Positions 29,180 to 39,426 of a stretch of DNA of 64,000 nt are shown in pieces. Where the stretch lies: contig NZ_JSUS01000064.1 of the NCBI RefSeq assembly GCF_000805455.1, positions 62,001 to 126,000 on the forward strand. The letters run 5' to 3'. The first letter of the stretch is position 1. Each line of letters begins with the position of its first letter. The notes beneath the pieces are model-generated. The model was not told the DNA's origin. It saw only the letters and a program-made list of their open reading frames with translations, and searched no databases. A program made the translations under genes and the position numbers. The DNA comes from Acinetobacter sp. A47. GTDB taxonomy: Bacteria > Pseudomonadota > Gammaproteobacteria > Pseudomonadales > Moraxellaceae.

Positions 29180-30535
29180 TTAGGTTGCATCGGTATGGGC
29201 AACAACAGATTTAACAAAAATGGCGACTGCGGCTGCGGCAGCAGGAATCATTAGCAGGCTCAGAATGGCGGTAAATGACCAGTTATTTCCAAGCAGGATC
29301 GCCCCGATCCACGCACCAAATACCGCACCAAAACGTCCAATCCCCATCATCCATGCAATTCCGGTTGCGCGGCACTGGGTTGGGTAGAAACGGGCACTTA
29401 ATGCAGGCATCGAAGACTGGGCACCATTGATGGCAACACCAGCACAAAGCACCATAATCGCCAGTAAGGTCGGGCTATTCAGGCTTTGTCCTACAGCAAC
29501 AGCAAACAGGCCTGCAACGACATAGAACACGGCCAATACCCGGTTGGGATTGAATTTGTCCATTGCCCAGCCAATCACCAATGCACTGAGTACACCGCCA
29601 AACTGGAATAACCCGCCGATAAATGCCGCACGTTCCATGCTCGCACCGGTCTCACGCATCAAGGTTGGTAACCAACTGGTCAACAGATAAATAATGACCA
29701 GCCCCATGAAATAGGTGAGCCACAATAAAACCGTACCTTTGGCATATTGTCTGGAAAACAACATCTTGAATACGTTGCCCTTTGGCGCAACATTGGATTC
29801 TTCTTCTGGAATATGAAACTGGCTAATACCCTGGACTTGTGAAGGCGCAATATGGTTTAAAATTTTACGTACCTTTTCAGGGCTCTTATTTTTTACAATC
29901 AGGAAGCGATAAGACTCCGGCAAAAATACAATCACCAGAAGCATCAATATCAAAGGAATAATTCCGCCAAACAGGAATAGGCTGTGCCAGCCAAAAGCAG
30001 GAATAAGCCAGCTACTGATAAAGCCACCAATCGCCATGCCCAGGTTAAAACCGCAGAACATACACACCACAAGGATTGAACGTACGCGTTTCGGGCAATA
30101 TTCCGAAAACAAGGTTGTGGCATTCGGCATGGCTGCACCCAGACCAATGCCTGTTAAAAAGCGCAATACCACCAATTGATCCAGACCTGATGCATAGGCA
30201 GAAGCAAAGGTAAAGCCACCAAAAATCAGCATGGCCACAGTCAAAACAATCTTGCGACCAAAACGGTCAGCAGCCGGACCGGATACCAGCGCACCGATAA
30301 TCATGCCGCCTAACGCAGCACTCATCACCGGTCCTAACTGGGAACGGTCAATGCCCCAGTCCTGTGTGAGGGCCGGTGCAATAAAACCCATTGCAGCAGT
30401 ATCGACACCATCAAAAAAAACAATTAAAAAACATATAATTGCAATCATCCATTGATACTTGCTAATCGGTGCATTATCGATCAGTTCCTGCGCATCCATG
30501 CTGTTATTTTTTGCAGCGTAATCCTGAAACGCCAT
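29180..30535 (-). CDS. pcaK: 4-hydroxybenzoate/protocatechuate transporter PcaK
   Basis: A 451-aa MFS transporter with twelve helices, of the aromatic acid:H+ symporter (AAHS) family. The family DGxD motif is seen in helix 1 as FFDGVDTAAMGF, and the loop 2-3 motif as GPAADRFGRK. It brings protocatechuate or 4-hydroxybenzoate through the inner membrane; with periplasmic formation of protocatechuate by QuiC it would be the entry step of the pathway. The gene sits between pcaD and pcaC. Confidence 0.93.
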   Translation of the reverse strand: MAFQDYAAKNNSMDAQELIDNAPISKYQWMIAIICFLIVFFDGVDTAAMGFIAPALTQDWGIDRSQLGPVMSAALGGMIIGALVSGPAADRFGRKIVLTVAMLIFGGFTFASAYASGLDQLVVLRFLTGIGLGAAMPNATTLFSEYCPKRVRSILVVCMFCGFNLGMAIGGFISSWLIPAFGWHSLFLFGGIIPLILMLLVIVFLPESYRFLIVKNKSPEKVRKILNHIAPSQVQGISQFHIPEEESNVAPKGNVFKMLFSRQYAKGTVLLWLTYFMGLVIIYLLTSWLPTLMRETGASMERAAFIGGLFQFGGVLSALVIGWAMDKFNPNRVLAVFYVVAGLFAVAVGQSLNSPTLLAIMVLCAGVAINGAQSSMPALSARFYPTQCRATGIAWMMGIGRFGAVFGAWIGAILLGNNWSFTAILSLLMIPAAAAAVAIFVKSVVAHTDAT

Positions 30536-30578
30536 AATAGTCTCCTTGAGGCGAAATCCTTTTAACCAACCTAAGTGT

Positions 30579-31364
30579 TTATATTCTTTGGATAAACTTT
30601 GTCAGTTCCTGAGTAAATACCTGTGGTTGCTCGATATTCGATAAGTGTGAAGCCAGCAAAATCGCAAGCTGACTGTTTGCAATGTGCTGATGCATAAACT
30701 CTGCATCCTCGATCGTGGTGATGGGGTCGTATTGCCCTGCGATAATTAAAGTGGGTAGTTGAATCTGACCAAGTTGCGCCCGAACATCAGCATTAGCTAG
30801 GGCACGGCATGCATTGGCATACCCCTGTGCAGGCGTCACCGCCAGACTCTGAATGGTTTTTTGCGCCAGAATGTCATGCGCATAATCAAAATGCTCACTA
30901 AACCAGCGGGTATGCGTGGTTTTTACAAGCTCTGCCAAACCGTTTTGCTCGACACTATCGGCACGGCTATTCCATGCCTCGGTATGGCCAACTTTTGCTG
31001 CCGAATTTGCAACCGTAATGCTGTGAAAGCGTTGTGCATGGTCGCTGGCCAAAGCCAAAGCTGTAATTCCGCCCATTGAAATGCCACAGAAATGTACTTT
31101 CTCAATCGCCAAGGCATCAAGTATATCGACTACATCTTCGGCCAGATTTTGCAAAGTGGTATCGGCAATCACGCTACTGGTCCCATGTCCACGTGTGTCA
31201 TAGGTGATGACCTGATAATGCTCAGTCAAGGCTGCTACTTGCGCCTGCCACATCCCATGATCAGTTCCCAAAGAGTTAGAGAACATGATCACCGGAGCAT
31301 CTTTGCACCCTTGAACCTGAACAGCCAGCGGATGTCCCTGACGATTATTGATATGCATGATCAT
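30579..31364 (-). CDS. pcaD: beta-ketoadipate enol-lactone hydrolase
   Basis: About 261 aa, an alpha/beta hydrolase that opens beta-ketoadipate enol-lactone to beta-ketoadipate. The nucleophile elbow is GISMGG, with the oxyanion region SNSLGTDHGMW near the start and a C-terminal catalytic His in ASHLSNIEQP. The ATG at 31364 follows AAGGAG by 9 bases and lies 4 bases after the pcaB stop; a longer frame would overlap pcaB. It is the point where the protocatechuate and catechol branches meet, and no second copy (catD) is present in the window. Confidence 0.95.
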   Translation of the reverse strand: MIMHINNRQGHPLAVQVQGCKDAPVIMFSNSLGTDHGMWQAQVAALTEHYQVITYDTRGHGTSSVIADTTLQNLAEDVVDILDALAIEKVHFCGISMGGITALALASDHAQRFHSITVANSAAKVGHTEAWNSRADSVEQNGLAELVKTTHTRWFSEHFDYAHDILAQKTIQSLAVTPAQGYANACRALANADVRAQLGQIQLPTLIIAGQYDPITTIEDAEFMHQHIANSQLAILLASHLSNIEQPQVFTQELTKFIQRI

Positions 31365-31368
31365 GTGC

Positions 31369-32718
31369 TTACTCTCCTTGTTGTGCATGTAGGACTGCAT
31401 CGATTTGTGCCTGAATATTGCCTAGGTAAGATGCTGGGTTGAACAACTCATCTAATGCCTGATCATCAAAATGGGCCTGCACTTGTTCCATGTCTGCTAA
31501 CACGGTTTTTAAATGCTGCTGTTGGGCAACAGCTTGCTGGCAAGCCTGTTCAACCAGATGATGTGCGTTCAAACGGCCAAGCTTTGGAGCCAGCGCCATC
31601 ATCACCGCCTCTGCCATGATCAGGCCATGTGTACATTCAAGATTATGTTGCATCGCATCTGCATTCACCTGCATGTGTTCAAGTACTTCACTGCTTCGCT
31701 CCAAAGCACCTGCACATAACTGGAAAATTTCCGGAATTGCCAGCCATTCTGCATGCCAAGCTCCTAAAGCCCGTTCATGCTCTTGCACCATGCTTTGAAA
31801 GACACTTGCCATTAAGGCCGGCACACGATTGGCTGCGGCAAGAATTGAAGCTGCTGCCACCGGATTACGCTTATGCGGCATGGTCGATGAACCACCACGC
31901 CCTTTTGCCGCCGGTTCAAAAACTTCTGCAATTTCAGTTTGCATCAGCAATGACCAGTCTTTTGCCATCTTGCCAACATTCCCTACAATCAAGGCAAGCA
32001 TACTGGCAAGCTCAACCATACGGTCGCGCTCACCATGCCATGTACATTCAGGCGCTGTTAAATTGAGTTGTGCTGCAAAAGCGGCAACCACCGCAGAGCC
32101 TTGATCCTGTAAAGATGCCAGTGAACCGACGGCACCACCGAGTTGTGCAGTCAATACGCGACCTTTCATGGGCTGTAGACGATCAAGATCACGTTTCAAG
32201 GCAGCGGCCCAACGGGCAAATTTATGACCTAAAGTAATCGGCAAAGCCTGCTGTAACCAGGTACGTCCAATCATGACCTGATCGCGATATTGCTGCGCTT
32301 GCTTTAAGCAAATTTGATAGGCCTGTTGCAGTTGCTTTTCGATCAATGCCAAGGCATCCCGACACTGTAAAATCGTTGCTGTATCAATAATATCCTGACT
32401 GGTTGCACCCCAATGCACATAGCGGGATGCTTCTTCATTCTGCTGTTTGACCAAGGTAGTGAATTGCTTGACCAATGGAATCGCAATATTACCTGCCAGC
32501 CCTGCTGTTGTAGCCAACGCCTCCAGTTCGATGTGCGCTACCGCATTTTGCCCCACCTGTTCAATCATCGTTGCCGCTGAAGCAGGAATGACGTTGACCT
32601 GTGCCTGAGCTTTGGCTAAAGCCACTTCGGCCTGCACCATATAGCCCAATAAAGCTTGATCGCTAAAAATGGCTGTGACATCAGGCTGATAAAATAAGCT
32701 GGCGTATAACTGGCTCAT
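31369..32718 (-). CDS. pcaB: 3-carboxy-cis,cis-muconate cycloisomerase
   Basis: About 449 aa of the fumarase/aspartase superfamily. It cyclises beta-carboxymuconate to gamma-carboxymuconolactone. The superfamily signature GSSTMPHKRNP is present at about residue 280, along with the HWGATSQDIIDT segment. The ATG at 32718 has GAGG upstream; a GTG at 32730 overlaps the pcaF stop and is less likely. Length agrees with known PcaB (about 450). Confidence 0.95.
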   Translation of the reverse strand: MSQLYASLFYQPDVTAIFSDQALLGYMVQAEVALAKAQAQVNVIPASAATMIEQVGQNAVAHIELEALATTAGLAGNIAIPLVKQFTTLVKQQNEEASRYVHWGATSQDIIDTATILQCRDALALIEKQLQQAYQICLKQAQQYRDQVMIGRTWLQQALPITLGHKFARWAAALKRDLDRLQPMKGRVLTAQLGGAVGSLASLQDQGSAVVAAFAAQLNLTAPECTWHGERDRMVELASMLALIVGNVGKMAKDWSLLMQTEIAEVFEPAAKGRGGSSTMPHKRNPVAAASILAAANRVPALMASVFQSMVQEHERALGAWHAEWLAIPEIFQLCAGALERSSEVLEHMQVNADAMQHNLECTHGLIMAEAVMMALAPKLGRLNAHHLVEQACQQAVAQQQHLKTVLADMEQVQAHFDDQALDELFNPASYLGNIQAQIDAVLHAQQGE

Positions 32719-32726
32719 GACAGACC

Positions 32727-33935
32727 TCACTCAACACGTTGAATAATCAAGGCAATCCCTTGACCGACACCAATACACATCGAACATAAGGCATACTGTC
32801 CCTTGATCTGTTCAAGCTGATTCAAGGCGGTGGTGACCAGACGCGCACCAGAGGCGCCTAAAGGATGACCCAAAGCAATTGCACCGCCATTCGGATTAAC
32901 CCGTGCATCATCATCTGCCAAACCCAAATCACGGGTGACTGCCAAAGCCTGTGCCGCAAAAGCTTCATTTAACTCAATCACATCCATTTGTTCTAATGTA
33001 AGATTGGCCTGTTTCAGCAGTTTCTTGATCGCAGGTGCTGGCGCAAAGCCCATAATCCGTGGTTCAACCCCAACTGTCATGGCTGCAATGATTTTGGCAC
33101 GTGGCTTGAGTTGGTATTTTTCTATAGCGTGATCCGAAGCAATCAATAAGGCAGCAGCACCATCATTAATTCCAGAAGCATTACCTGCGGTCACGGTACC
33201 CTCGGCTTTGACCACACCTTTGAGTTTGGTTAATGCTTCCAAAGTGGTCGATGCACGTGGATGCTCATCACGATCCACCACAAGAGCATCGCCCTTACGC
33301 TGTGGAATCGTCACCGGGATGATTTCACGAGTAAAGAAACCTTTGGCTTGTGCGGTTGCAGTACGTTGTTGGCTGTTCAGCGCAAACTGGTCCTGATCGG
33401 CACGGTTGATGTTGAACTGTTCCGCCACGTTTTCTGCGGTTTGTGGCATGGTGTCGACGCCATACATTTCTTTGAGCTTTGGATTGATAAAACGCCAGCC
33501 CATGGTGGTGTCTTCAATTTTTTGACTACGGCCAAAGGCGCTGTCGGATTTACCCATCACATAAGGCGCACGGCTCATGCTTTCGACACCGCCGGCAATA
33601 ATCAGGTCGGCTTCATTGGCTTTAATGGCACGGGCAGCCATGGCAATGGCATCCAGTGATGAACCACATAAACGGTTTACTGTGGTGGCTGGCACCTGAT
33701 ACGGCAAACCTGCCAATAGCGCTGACATACGACCCACATTACGGTTGTCTTCACCGGCTTGGTTGGCACAGCCATAGATCACATCATCCACCTGTTGCCA
33801 ATCGACACTCGGGTTACGCTGCATCAGGGCCTGAATTGGAATAGCTCCGAGGTCATCAGCACGTACAGGGGCAAGACCGCCTGCATAGCGACCAAATGGG
33901 GTACGGATGGCATCGATGATATAAGCGTTTTTCAT
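32727..33935 (-). CDS. pcaF: beta-ketoadipyl-CoA thiolase
   Basis: A 402-aa thiolase that splits beta-ketoadipyl-CoA into succinyl-CoA and acetyl-CoA, the last step of the pathway. The acyl-binding Cys is in NRLCGSSLDAI, and the second active-site Cys is in CSMCIGVGQG near the C-terminus, after NGGAIALGHPLGASG. Context distinguishes it from a general thiolase. It is separated from pcaJ by an unusual 471-base gap full of hairpins. No catF copy is seen nearby. Confidence 0.95.
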   Translation of the reverse strand: MKNAYIIDAIRTPFGRYAGGLAPVRADDLGAIPIQALMQRNPSVDWQQVDDVIYGCANQAGEDNRNVGRMSALLAGLPYQVPATTVNRLCGSSLDAIAMAARAIKANEADLIIAGGVESMSRAPYVMGKSDSAFGRSQKIEDTTMGWRFINPKLKEMYGVDTMPQTAENVAEQFNINRADQDQFALNSQQRTATAQAKGFFTREIIPVTIPQRKGDALVVDRDEHPRASTTLEALTKLKGVVKAEGTVTAGNASGINDGAAALLIASDHAIEKYQLKPRAKIIAAMTVGVEPRIMGFAPAPAIKKLLKQANLTLEQMDVIELNEAFAAQALAVTRDLGLADDDARVNPNGGAIALGHPLGASGARLVTTALNQLEQIKGQYALCSMCIGVGQGIALIIQRVE

Positions 33936-34406
33936 AGTCTTACATTTCCATTTCTAAATCTGTTGTGAGCACTGCCATATCGTTAAAGTCTTTTTGAGCA
34001 TTTATCGATAGTTGGTTGTCATTACTCAGTTATGAGTGAACACGACGGAGTCTTATCGTCTTAAATCAAATACCAGTAGCTCATTCTTGTCACTTTTTTA
34101 AAAAAGTGACCAAAAACCTTTGTTACTCAGACACAACTTCCTTGTTGTGCTGAGTAACAGGGCGACATCCTTGTCGCCAATCACGATAGCAACTCTCAAT
34201 TTATATTCGACTATGTGAAAATCTCGATCTGAGGCTTTCCCATAAGCATTTCGCGGCGGCGGCATGGATGCCGCCCGTTAGACTGTGGTATATGGATATA
34301 CCATCAGTCTAACAAAGGATTTTTGTTACTTTTTATCCTTAAAAAGTAAGGCAATGCTTATACAAAAAGCCTTTGCTTTAACCCGTAATTATTGGCTGTG
34401 TAAACA
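33936..34406. repeat. hairpin-rich intergenic block between pcaJ and pcaF
   Basis: A 471-base gene-free stretch inside the operon with at least six strong inverted repeats. They are a 22-base palindrome (34089-34110), GTTACTCAG-a-CACAAC with its complement (34122-34158), GGCGACA / TGTCGCC (34161-34178), GGCGGCAT / ATGCCGCC (34258-34275), a 17-bp stem with one bulge (34277-34313), and TTACTTTTT / AAAAAGTAA (34326-34349) inside an outer CAAAGG / CCTTTG pair (34313-34374). No open frame is convincing. It resembles an array of small palindromic intergenic elements and probably a hotspot of insertion. Confidence 0.7.
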
Positions 34407-35060
34407 TTATCCTTGCGTCGCATCAATCAGTTTCGCACCCGTCAACGCCTGCAACTCCGCAAAGCTCAGCCCATCCACTTTCTCAATCACTTTTAAACCG
34501 TCAGGGGTCACATCAATCACACACAGGTCGGTATAAATACGGTCAACACACTTTAAGCCGGTAGCTGGATAAGTCAGTGCTTCAACAATCTTCGGTTCAC
34601 CTTGCTTGGTAGTGTGATCAGTGGTGATAAATACTTTCTTGGCACCGACCGCAAGGTCCATTGCCCCGCCCACCGCAGGGATCGCATCCGCGGCTCCGGT
34701 ATGCCAGTTGGCCAGATCGCCATTGGCTGCCACCTGAAAGGCACCGAGTACCGCAATATCCAGATGCCCGCCACGCATCATGGCAAAGGAATCACCATGA
34801 TGAAAAAAGCTGCCACCGGTCAGCATGGTCACATATTCCTTACCTGCATTGATCAGTTCAGGGTCTTCTTCACCTTTGGCAGGCGGTGGCCCGAATGCCA
34901 GCAAGCCATTTTCCGAATGCAGGAATACATCTTTATCGGCTGGAAGATAGTTTGAAATCTTGGTAGGCAGACCAATGCCTAAATTGACATAGGCTCCATC
35001 GGGAATATCTTGTGCCACACGTTCAGCGATCTGGTCACGGCTTAGTTTTTGATAGCTCAT
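34407..35060 (-). CDS. pcaJ: 3-oxoadipate CoA-transferase subunit B
   Basis: A 217-aa beta subunit that, with PcaI, moves CoA from succinyl-CoA to beta-ketoadipate. The catalytic Glu lies in the family motif SENGLLAFGP. Its ATG overlaps the pcaI stop (ATGA), so the two chains are made in a coupled way. In A. baylyi a nearly identical catIJ pair serves the catechol branch; only this pair is seen here. Confidence 0.95.
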   Translation of the reverse strand: MSYQKLSRDQIAERVAQDIPDGAYVNLGIGLPTKISNYLPADKDVFLHSENGLLAFGPPPAKGEEDPELINAGKEYVTMLTGGSFFHHGDSFAMMRGGHLDIAVLGAFQVAANGDLANWHTGAADAIPAVGGAMDLAVGAKKVFITTDHTTKQGEPKIVEALTYPATGLKCVDRIYTDLCVIDVTPDGLKVIEKVDGLSFAELQALTGAKLIDATQG

Positions 35061-35746
35061 GCTGATGCTCCTGTACCTGTTGCAGTCTCTACCGCTACGA
35101 CATGCTGGACAAAAATCCCCGGGGTAATGATATGTTCAGGATCAAGCTGCCCCAGTTCAACCACTTGCGCCACCTGGGCAATGGTGACCTCTGCAGCCAT
35201 CGCCATGATCGGGCCGAAGTTACGGGCAGATTTGTTATAGACCAGATTGCCCCAGCGATCGCCTTTGTGTGCTTTGATCAGGGCAAAATCGGCCTTGATC
35301 GGATATTCCAGTACATAGTCTTTGCCATCGATATGACGGACTTCTTTGCCTTCAGCCAACAGAGTACCAAAGCCAGTTGGGGTAAATACGGCACCCAGGC
35401 CCATGCCTGCAGCCTGAATACGGCAAGCCAGATTGCCTTGCGGCACCAGTTCCAGTTCGATCTTGCCGGCACGGTACAGTTCATCGAACACCCATGAATC
35501 GGACTGACGCGGGAAGGAACAGATGATTTTACGAACTGCTCCGGTTTTGAGCAGTTTGGCCAGACCGTAATCGCCATTGCCTGCATTATTATTGACGATC
35601 ACCAGATCCTTGACCCCCAGCCCGATCAGTCCATCAATCAGTTCAGCGGGTTGTCCTGCGGTGCCAAAGCCGCCGATCATGATGGTTGCGCCATCCTTGA
35701 TCTGTGCCAGTGCCCCGGTCAATGAGAGCGTACTTTTATCAATCAT
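35057..35746 (-). CDS. pcaI: 3-oxoadipate CoA-transferase subunit A
   Basis: A 229-aa alpha subunit of the succinyl-CoA:3-oxoadipate CoA-transferase. The glycine-rich CoA motif GGFGTAGQPAELIDGL is near the start. It is first in the pca-qui run. Only about 80 bases separate it from the terminator that follows catA, so any separate pca promoter must be compact. No pcaU regulator gene lies upstream, where A. baylyi has it; catA lies there instead. Confidence 0.95.
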   Translation of the reverse strand: MIDKSTLSLTGALAQIKDGATIMIGGFGTAGQPAELIDGLIGLGVKDLVIVNNNAGNGDYGLAKLLKTGAVRKIICSFPRQSDSWVFDELYRAGKIELELVPQGNLACRIQAAGMGLGAVFTPTGFGTLLAEGKEVRHIDGKDYVLEYPIKADFALIKAHKGDRWGNLVYNKSARNFGPIMAMAAEVTIAQVAQVVELGQLDPEHIITPGIFVQHVVAVETATGTGASA

Positions 35747-35824
35747 AAGGCCAACCTTTTATCCATGTTTTTAAATGTCTATACATGCCGGTTTCGCTAT
35801 AAACGGATATGCATAGAAATTTAA

Positions 35825-35850
35825 AAACCGTGAGCTAATCCATAGCTCAC
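35825..35850 (-). terminator. terminator of catBCA
   Basis: On the minus strand GTGAGCTA-TGGAT-TAGCTCAC is followed by GGTTTTTAAA, 17 bases past the catA stop. This is a typical intrinsic terminator and argues that catBCA and pcaIJF... are separate transcripts. Confidence 0.8.
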
Positions 35851-35867
35851 AGTCATTTTTTAGAGAA

Positions 35868-36788
35868 TTAAGCACCCACGCGACGACGGTCAACTTCGGT
35901 ACTTGGTGCGTCAGCATGTTCCTTCACCAGTTCCACATTAAAGGTAATGTGTTTGAATGGTTTATTCACACCACGACGGGCAATTTCGGCTTCATCAATT
36001 ACGTCTACCGCAGTTGCGATGAGGCCTTCACGTGTTGCAAATGCGAAGTCATCCCACAGGTATTGATCGCCTTCGATATTGAACTGTGTGGTTAACTTGC
36101 GGTAACCCGGTGCAGACACAAAATAGTGCACATGAGAAGGGCGGTTACCATGCCGGCCTAACTGATTTAATAACGCTTGTGTGGTGCCTTCTGGTGGGCA
36201 GCCGTAGCCTACGGGCATCGTGGTTTGTGCGACATAGTGCCCATTGGCATCAGACAAAATGGTGCGGCGCAAGTTAAAGTCTGATTGTGACTTATCAAAG
36301 AATGAATAGTTACCCAGGCTATTAGCATGCCAGATTTCGACTTTAGCGCCTTCGATAATATTGCCTTCAGAATCAGTCACGGTTCCTTCAATAAATAAGG
36401 TATCGACTTTGTCTGATTCAGAGCCATCATCCATACGGGCAAAACCGACAGATTCAGGCGCACCTGCCACATAGAGTGGTCCTTCAATGGTTCTTGGTGT
36501 CCCCCCGGTAATGCCTGCTTTGGCATCGGCTTCATCGGCACGCAAATCCAGATAATGTTCAAGACCCAGACCTGCTGCCAATAAGCCCAGTTCATTGGCC
36601 TGACCTGCATCGGTAAAATATTCAAGTCCTTTCCATAGCTCACTTTGCGTGATGTCCAGATCTTCAATCGCCTGAAAAAGATCACCCAGCAGGCGAACTA
36701 CAATCTGTTGTACACGTGGATTGACGTCACCTGTCGCGGTATCCACATTCATTTTTTTGACCAGAGCATCAATTTCCTGACGGTTCAT
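35868..36788 (-). CDS. catA: catechol 1,2-dioxygenase
   Basis: A 306-aa intradiol dioxygenase that cleaves catechol to cis,cis-muconate. Iron ligands are visible at Y161 (GNYSFFD), Y195 (PVGYGCPP) and H219/H221 (PSHVHYF). The helical N-terminal dimerisation domain of catechol dioxygenases occupies the first 100 residues. GGAGAATATGT precedes the ATG. It is the third gene of catBCA, 106 bases after catC; in A. baylyi catA is on the other side of catM, so the order here is closer to Pseudomonas catR-catBCA. Confidence 0.96.
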   Translation of the reverse strand: MNRQEIDALVKKMNVDTATGDVNPRVQQIVVRLLGDLFQAIEDLDITQSELWKGLEYFTDAGQANELGLLAAGLGLEHYLDLRADEADAKAGITGGTPRTIEGPLYVAGAPESVGFARMDDGSESDKVDTLFIEGTVTDSEGNIIEGAKVEIWHANSLGNYSFFDKSQSDFNLRRTILSDANGHYVAQTTMPVGYGCPPEGTTQALLNQLGRHGNRPSHVHYFVSAPGYRKLTTQFNIEGDQYLWDDFAFATREGLIATAVDVIDEAEIARRGVNKPFKHITFNVELVKEHADAPSTEVDRRRVGA

Positions 36789-36894
36789 ACATATTCTCCT
36801 GACGTATGATTATTTTGGGTGGCTTGCGGTCTTGCTGTCTTTATAGCTCGCCACTTTCCTTGTTTCAATTTTGCTGTATGCAGGCTGTTAAAAC

Positions 36895-37188
36895 CTATTC
36901 GCTGTCATCTTCACGAATGGCAGAAGGGTGACGGTTTAATGCAGTCACTTCGATCTTCATGTAGGGATATAAAGGCAGACCCTGCAAAATATTGTGTAAT
37001 TCCTCATTACTCTCTACATCAAAGATACTGATGTTGGCGTATTGGCCAGTAATGCGCCAGATATGACGCCATTTGCCCTGACGTTGTAAATCTTGTGAAT
37101 AAGCCTTTTCCGTAGCTTTAATTTGACTGGCTTGTTCAGCTGGCATGTCCAGCGGGATGTTTACATCCATTCGTACTTGGAAAAGCAT
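36895..37188 (-). CDS. catC: muconolactone delta-isomerase
   Basis: A 97-aa protein that isomerises muconolactone to beta-ketoadipate enol-lactone, linking the catechol branch to PcaD. The family start MLFQVRMDVNIP and the GKWRHIWRITGQYANISIFDVES segment are typical, and the length is normal (about 96). It lies 14 bases after catB. Confidence 0.96.
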   Translation of the reverse strand: MLFQVRMDVNIPLDMPAEQASQIKATEKAYSQDLQRQGKWRHIWRITGQYANISIFDVESNEELHNILQGLPLYPYMKIEVTALNRHPSAIREDDSE

Positions 37189-37202
37189 GTCAACTCCTTG
37201 AA

Positions 37203-38312
37203 TTATTGACGACGCAGGTTATCGATTTTGTCTTCATCCAGTTCAATGCCGAGGCCCGGACCTGTTGGAATCTGGAGTGCGAAATTGTCATATTGAAGTG
37301 GTGACTTTAGAATCTGTTCTGTCAGCAACAGCGGGCCAAACAGTTCTGTGCCTGCTGCCAGATCATTAAAAGTCGAGAACGCATGTGCAGAAGCAATAGT
37401 GCCTACCGGGCCTTCCAGCATGGTGCCGCCATACAGGTCGATCCCTGCCAGATGAGCAATTTTTGCGACCTCACAGGCTTCGATCAGCCCGCCAGATTGG
37501 GCAATCTTGACGGCAAACACAGAGGCTGCATGGGCTTTTGCCAGTTGATAAGCACTTTGAGGGCCTGTTAAAGATTCATCTGCCATAATGGCAATATCAA
37601 ACCTGCGGGTAAGGCGTTGCATGGCTTCAAGATGATGAATCGCACAAGGCTGTTCAATCAGATCAACACCGCCATCCTGAAGCATTTGAATGCCTTTAAT
37701 CGCCTTGAGCTCAGACCAGGCACGATTGACATCGACACGGATTGAAATCTCCGGACCTAGCGCCTTTTTAATGGCCAGCACATGTTCCACATCCTGTTCA
37801 AGCGGACGTGAACCGATTTTTAGCTTGAACACATTATGGCGTTTTAGTTCAATCATTTTTCTGGCTTCGGCAATATCTTTGTCGGTATCCCCTGAAGCAA
37901 GTACCCAGAGTACGGGCAGGCTATTACGTAAGCGTCCTCCCAATAACTCACTGACGGGTATACCCAGACGTTGTGCCTGAATGTCCAGCAAGGCTGTTTG
38001 TACGGCGCATTTGGCAAAACGGTTGCCATTGATATGTTGCTGGATCATTTGCAAGGTTTGAGCCACATTAGAGCGTGCCTGATTTTTTAACAATGGCGAA
38101 AAGTAATGCTCAATATTGGCTTTTATACTTTCAGGACTTTCTTCGCCATAACCCAGGCCTCCAATGGTTGTAGCTTCTCCCCAACCCGTCAAACCATCTG
38201 CTGTGGTGATTTTTACCAGTACCAGAGTCTGGGTCTGCATGGTTGCAACCGCCATTTTATGTGGGCGAATGGTTGGAATCTCGACAAGCAAGCTTTCTAT
38301 AGATTTATACAT
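37203..38312 (-). CDS. catB: muconate cycloisomerase
   Basis: A 369-aa member of the enolase superfamily (MLE subgroup) that turns cis,cis-muconate into muconolactone. The catalytic Lys is in VFKLKIG, and the three Mn ligands are in RVDVNRAW, LIEQP and MADESL. It is first in catBCA, with its start 104 bases from the divergent catM. Muconate is also the inducer read by CatM. Confidence 0.96.
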   Translation of the reverse strand: MYKSIESLLVEIPTIRPHKMAVATMQTQTLVLVKITTADGLTGWGEATTIGGLGYGEESPESIKANIEHYFSPLLKNQARSNVAQTLQMIQQHINGNRFAKCAVQTALLDIQAQRLGIPVSELLGGRLRNSLPVLWVLASGDTDKDIAEARKMIELKRHNVFKLKIGSRPLEQDVEHVLAIKKALGPEISIRVDVNRAWSELKAIKGIQMLQDGGVDLIEQPCAIHHLEAMQRLTRRFDIAIMADESLTGPQSAYQLAKAHAASVFAVKIAQSGGLIEACEVAKIAHLAGIDLYGGTMLEGPVGTIASAHAFSTFNDLAAGTELFGPLLLTEQILKSPLQYDNFALQIPTGPGLGIELDEDKIDNLRRQ

Positions 38313-38396
38313 CTTTTATGTTTCTGACATCTTTACCTATTTATATACCTTAAATTAATGTAATATTTATAAATAGGCTAAATATGGTATTTTTAG

Positions 38397-38411
38397 ATAC
38401 TTAAAAGGTAT
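38397..38411. promoter_or_regulatory. CatM-type operator (ATAC-N7-GTAT)
   Basis: ATACTTAAAAGGTAT is an exact match to the ATAC-N7-GTAT consensus known for CatM and BenM in A. baylyi. It lies 5 bases before the catM start, inside the divergent catB-catM region. A GTAT is placed 6 bases before it (38387-38390). It is suited to autorepression of catM and to activation of catB. Confidence 0.75.
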
Positions 38412-38416
38412 ATTAA

Positions 38417-39334
<918 letters not shown>

Positions 39335-39403
39335 GCTCCGAAGGAGGCGCCTGCTATGCTGAAGTGGCCTGCCTGGTCGCTTTGGGTATGGGCCGAACCC
39401 TGC

Positions 39404-39426
39404 ACTTAAAAGGTATGACAATATAC
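39404..39426. promoter_or_regulatory. CatM-like half-site upstream of the OprD-family porin
   Basis: ACTTAAAAGGTAT here is identical over 13 bases to the core of the CatM operator before catM, but the outer half is GCAC instead of ATAC. ATAC follows the GTAT after 6 bases. It lies about 190 bases before the porin start and 70 bases after catM. Control of the porin by CatM is inference. Confidence 0.4.

Noticed and set aside
31629..32066. 145-aa plus-strand frame opposite pcaB
   Set aside because: Shadow of pcaB; no family pattern and no start signal.
33936..34406. CRISPR array in the hairpin-rich pcaJ-pcaF gap
   Set aside because: The repeats are inverted and all different; there are no regularly spaced direct repeats and no cas genes.
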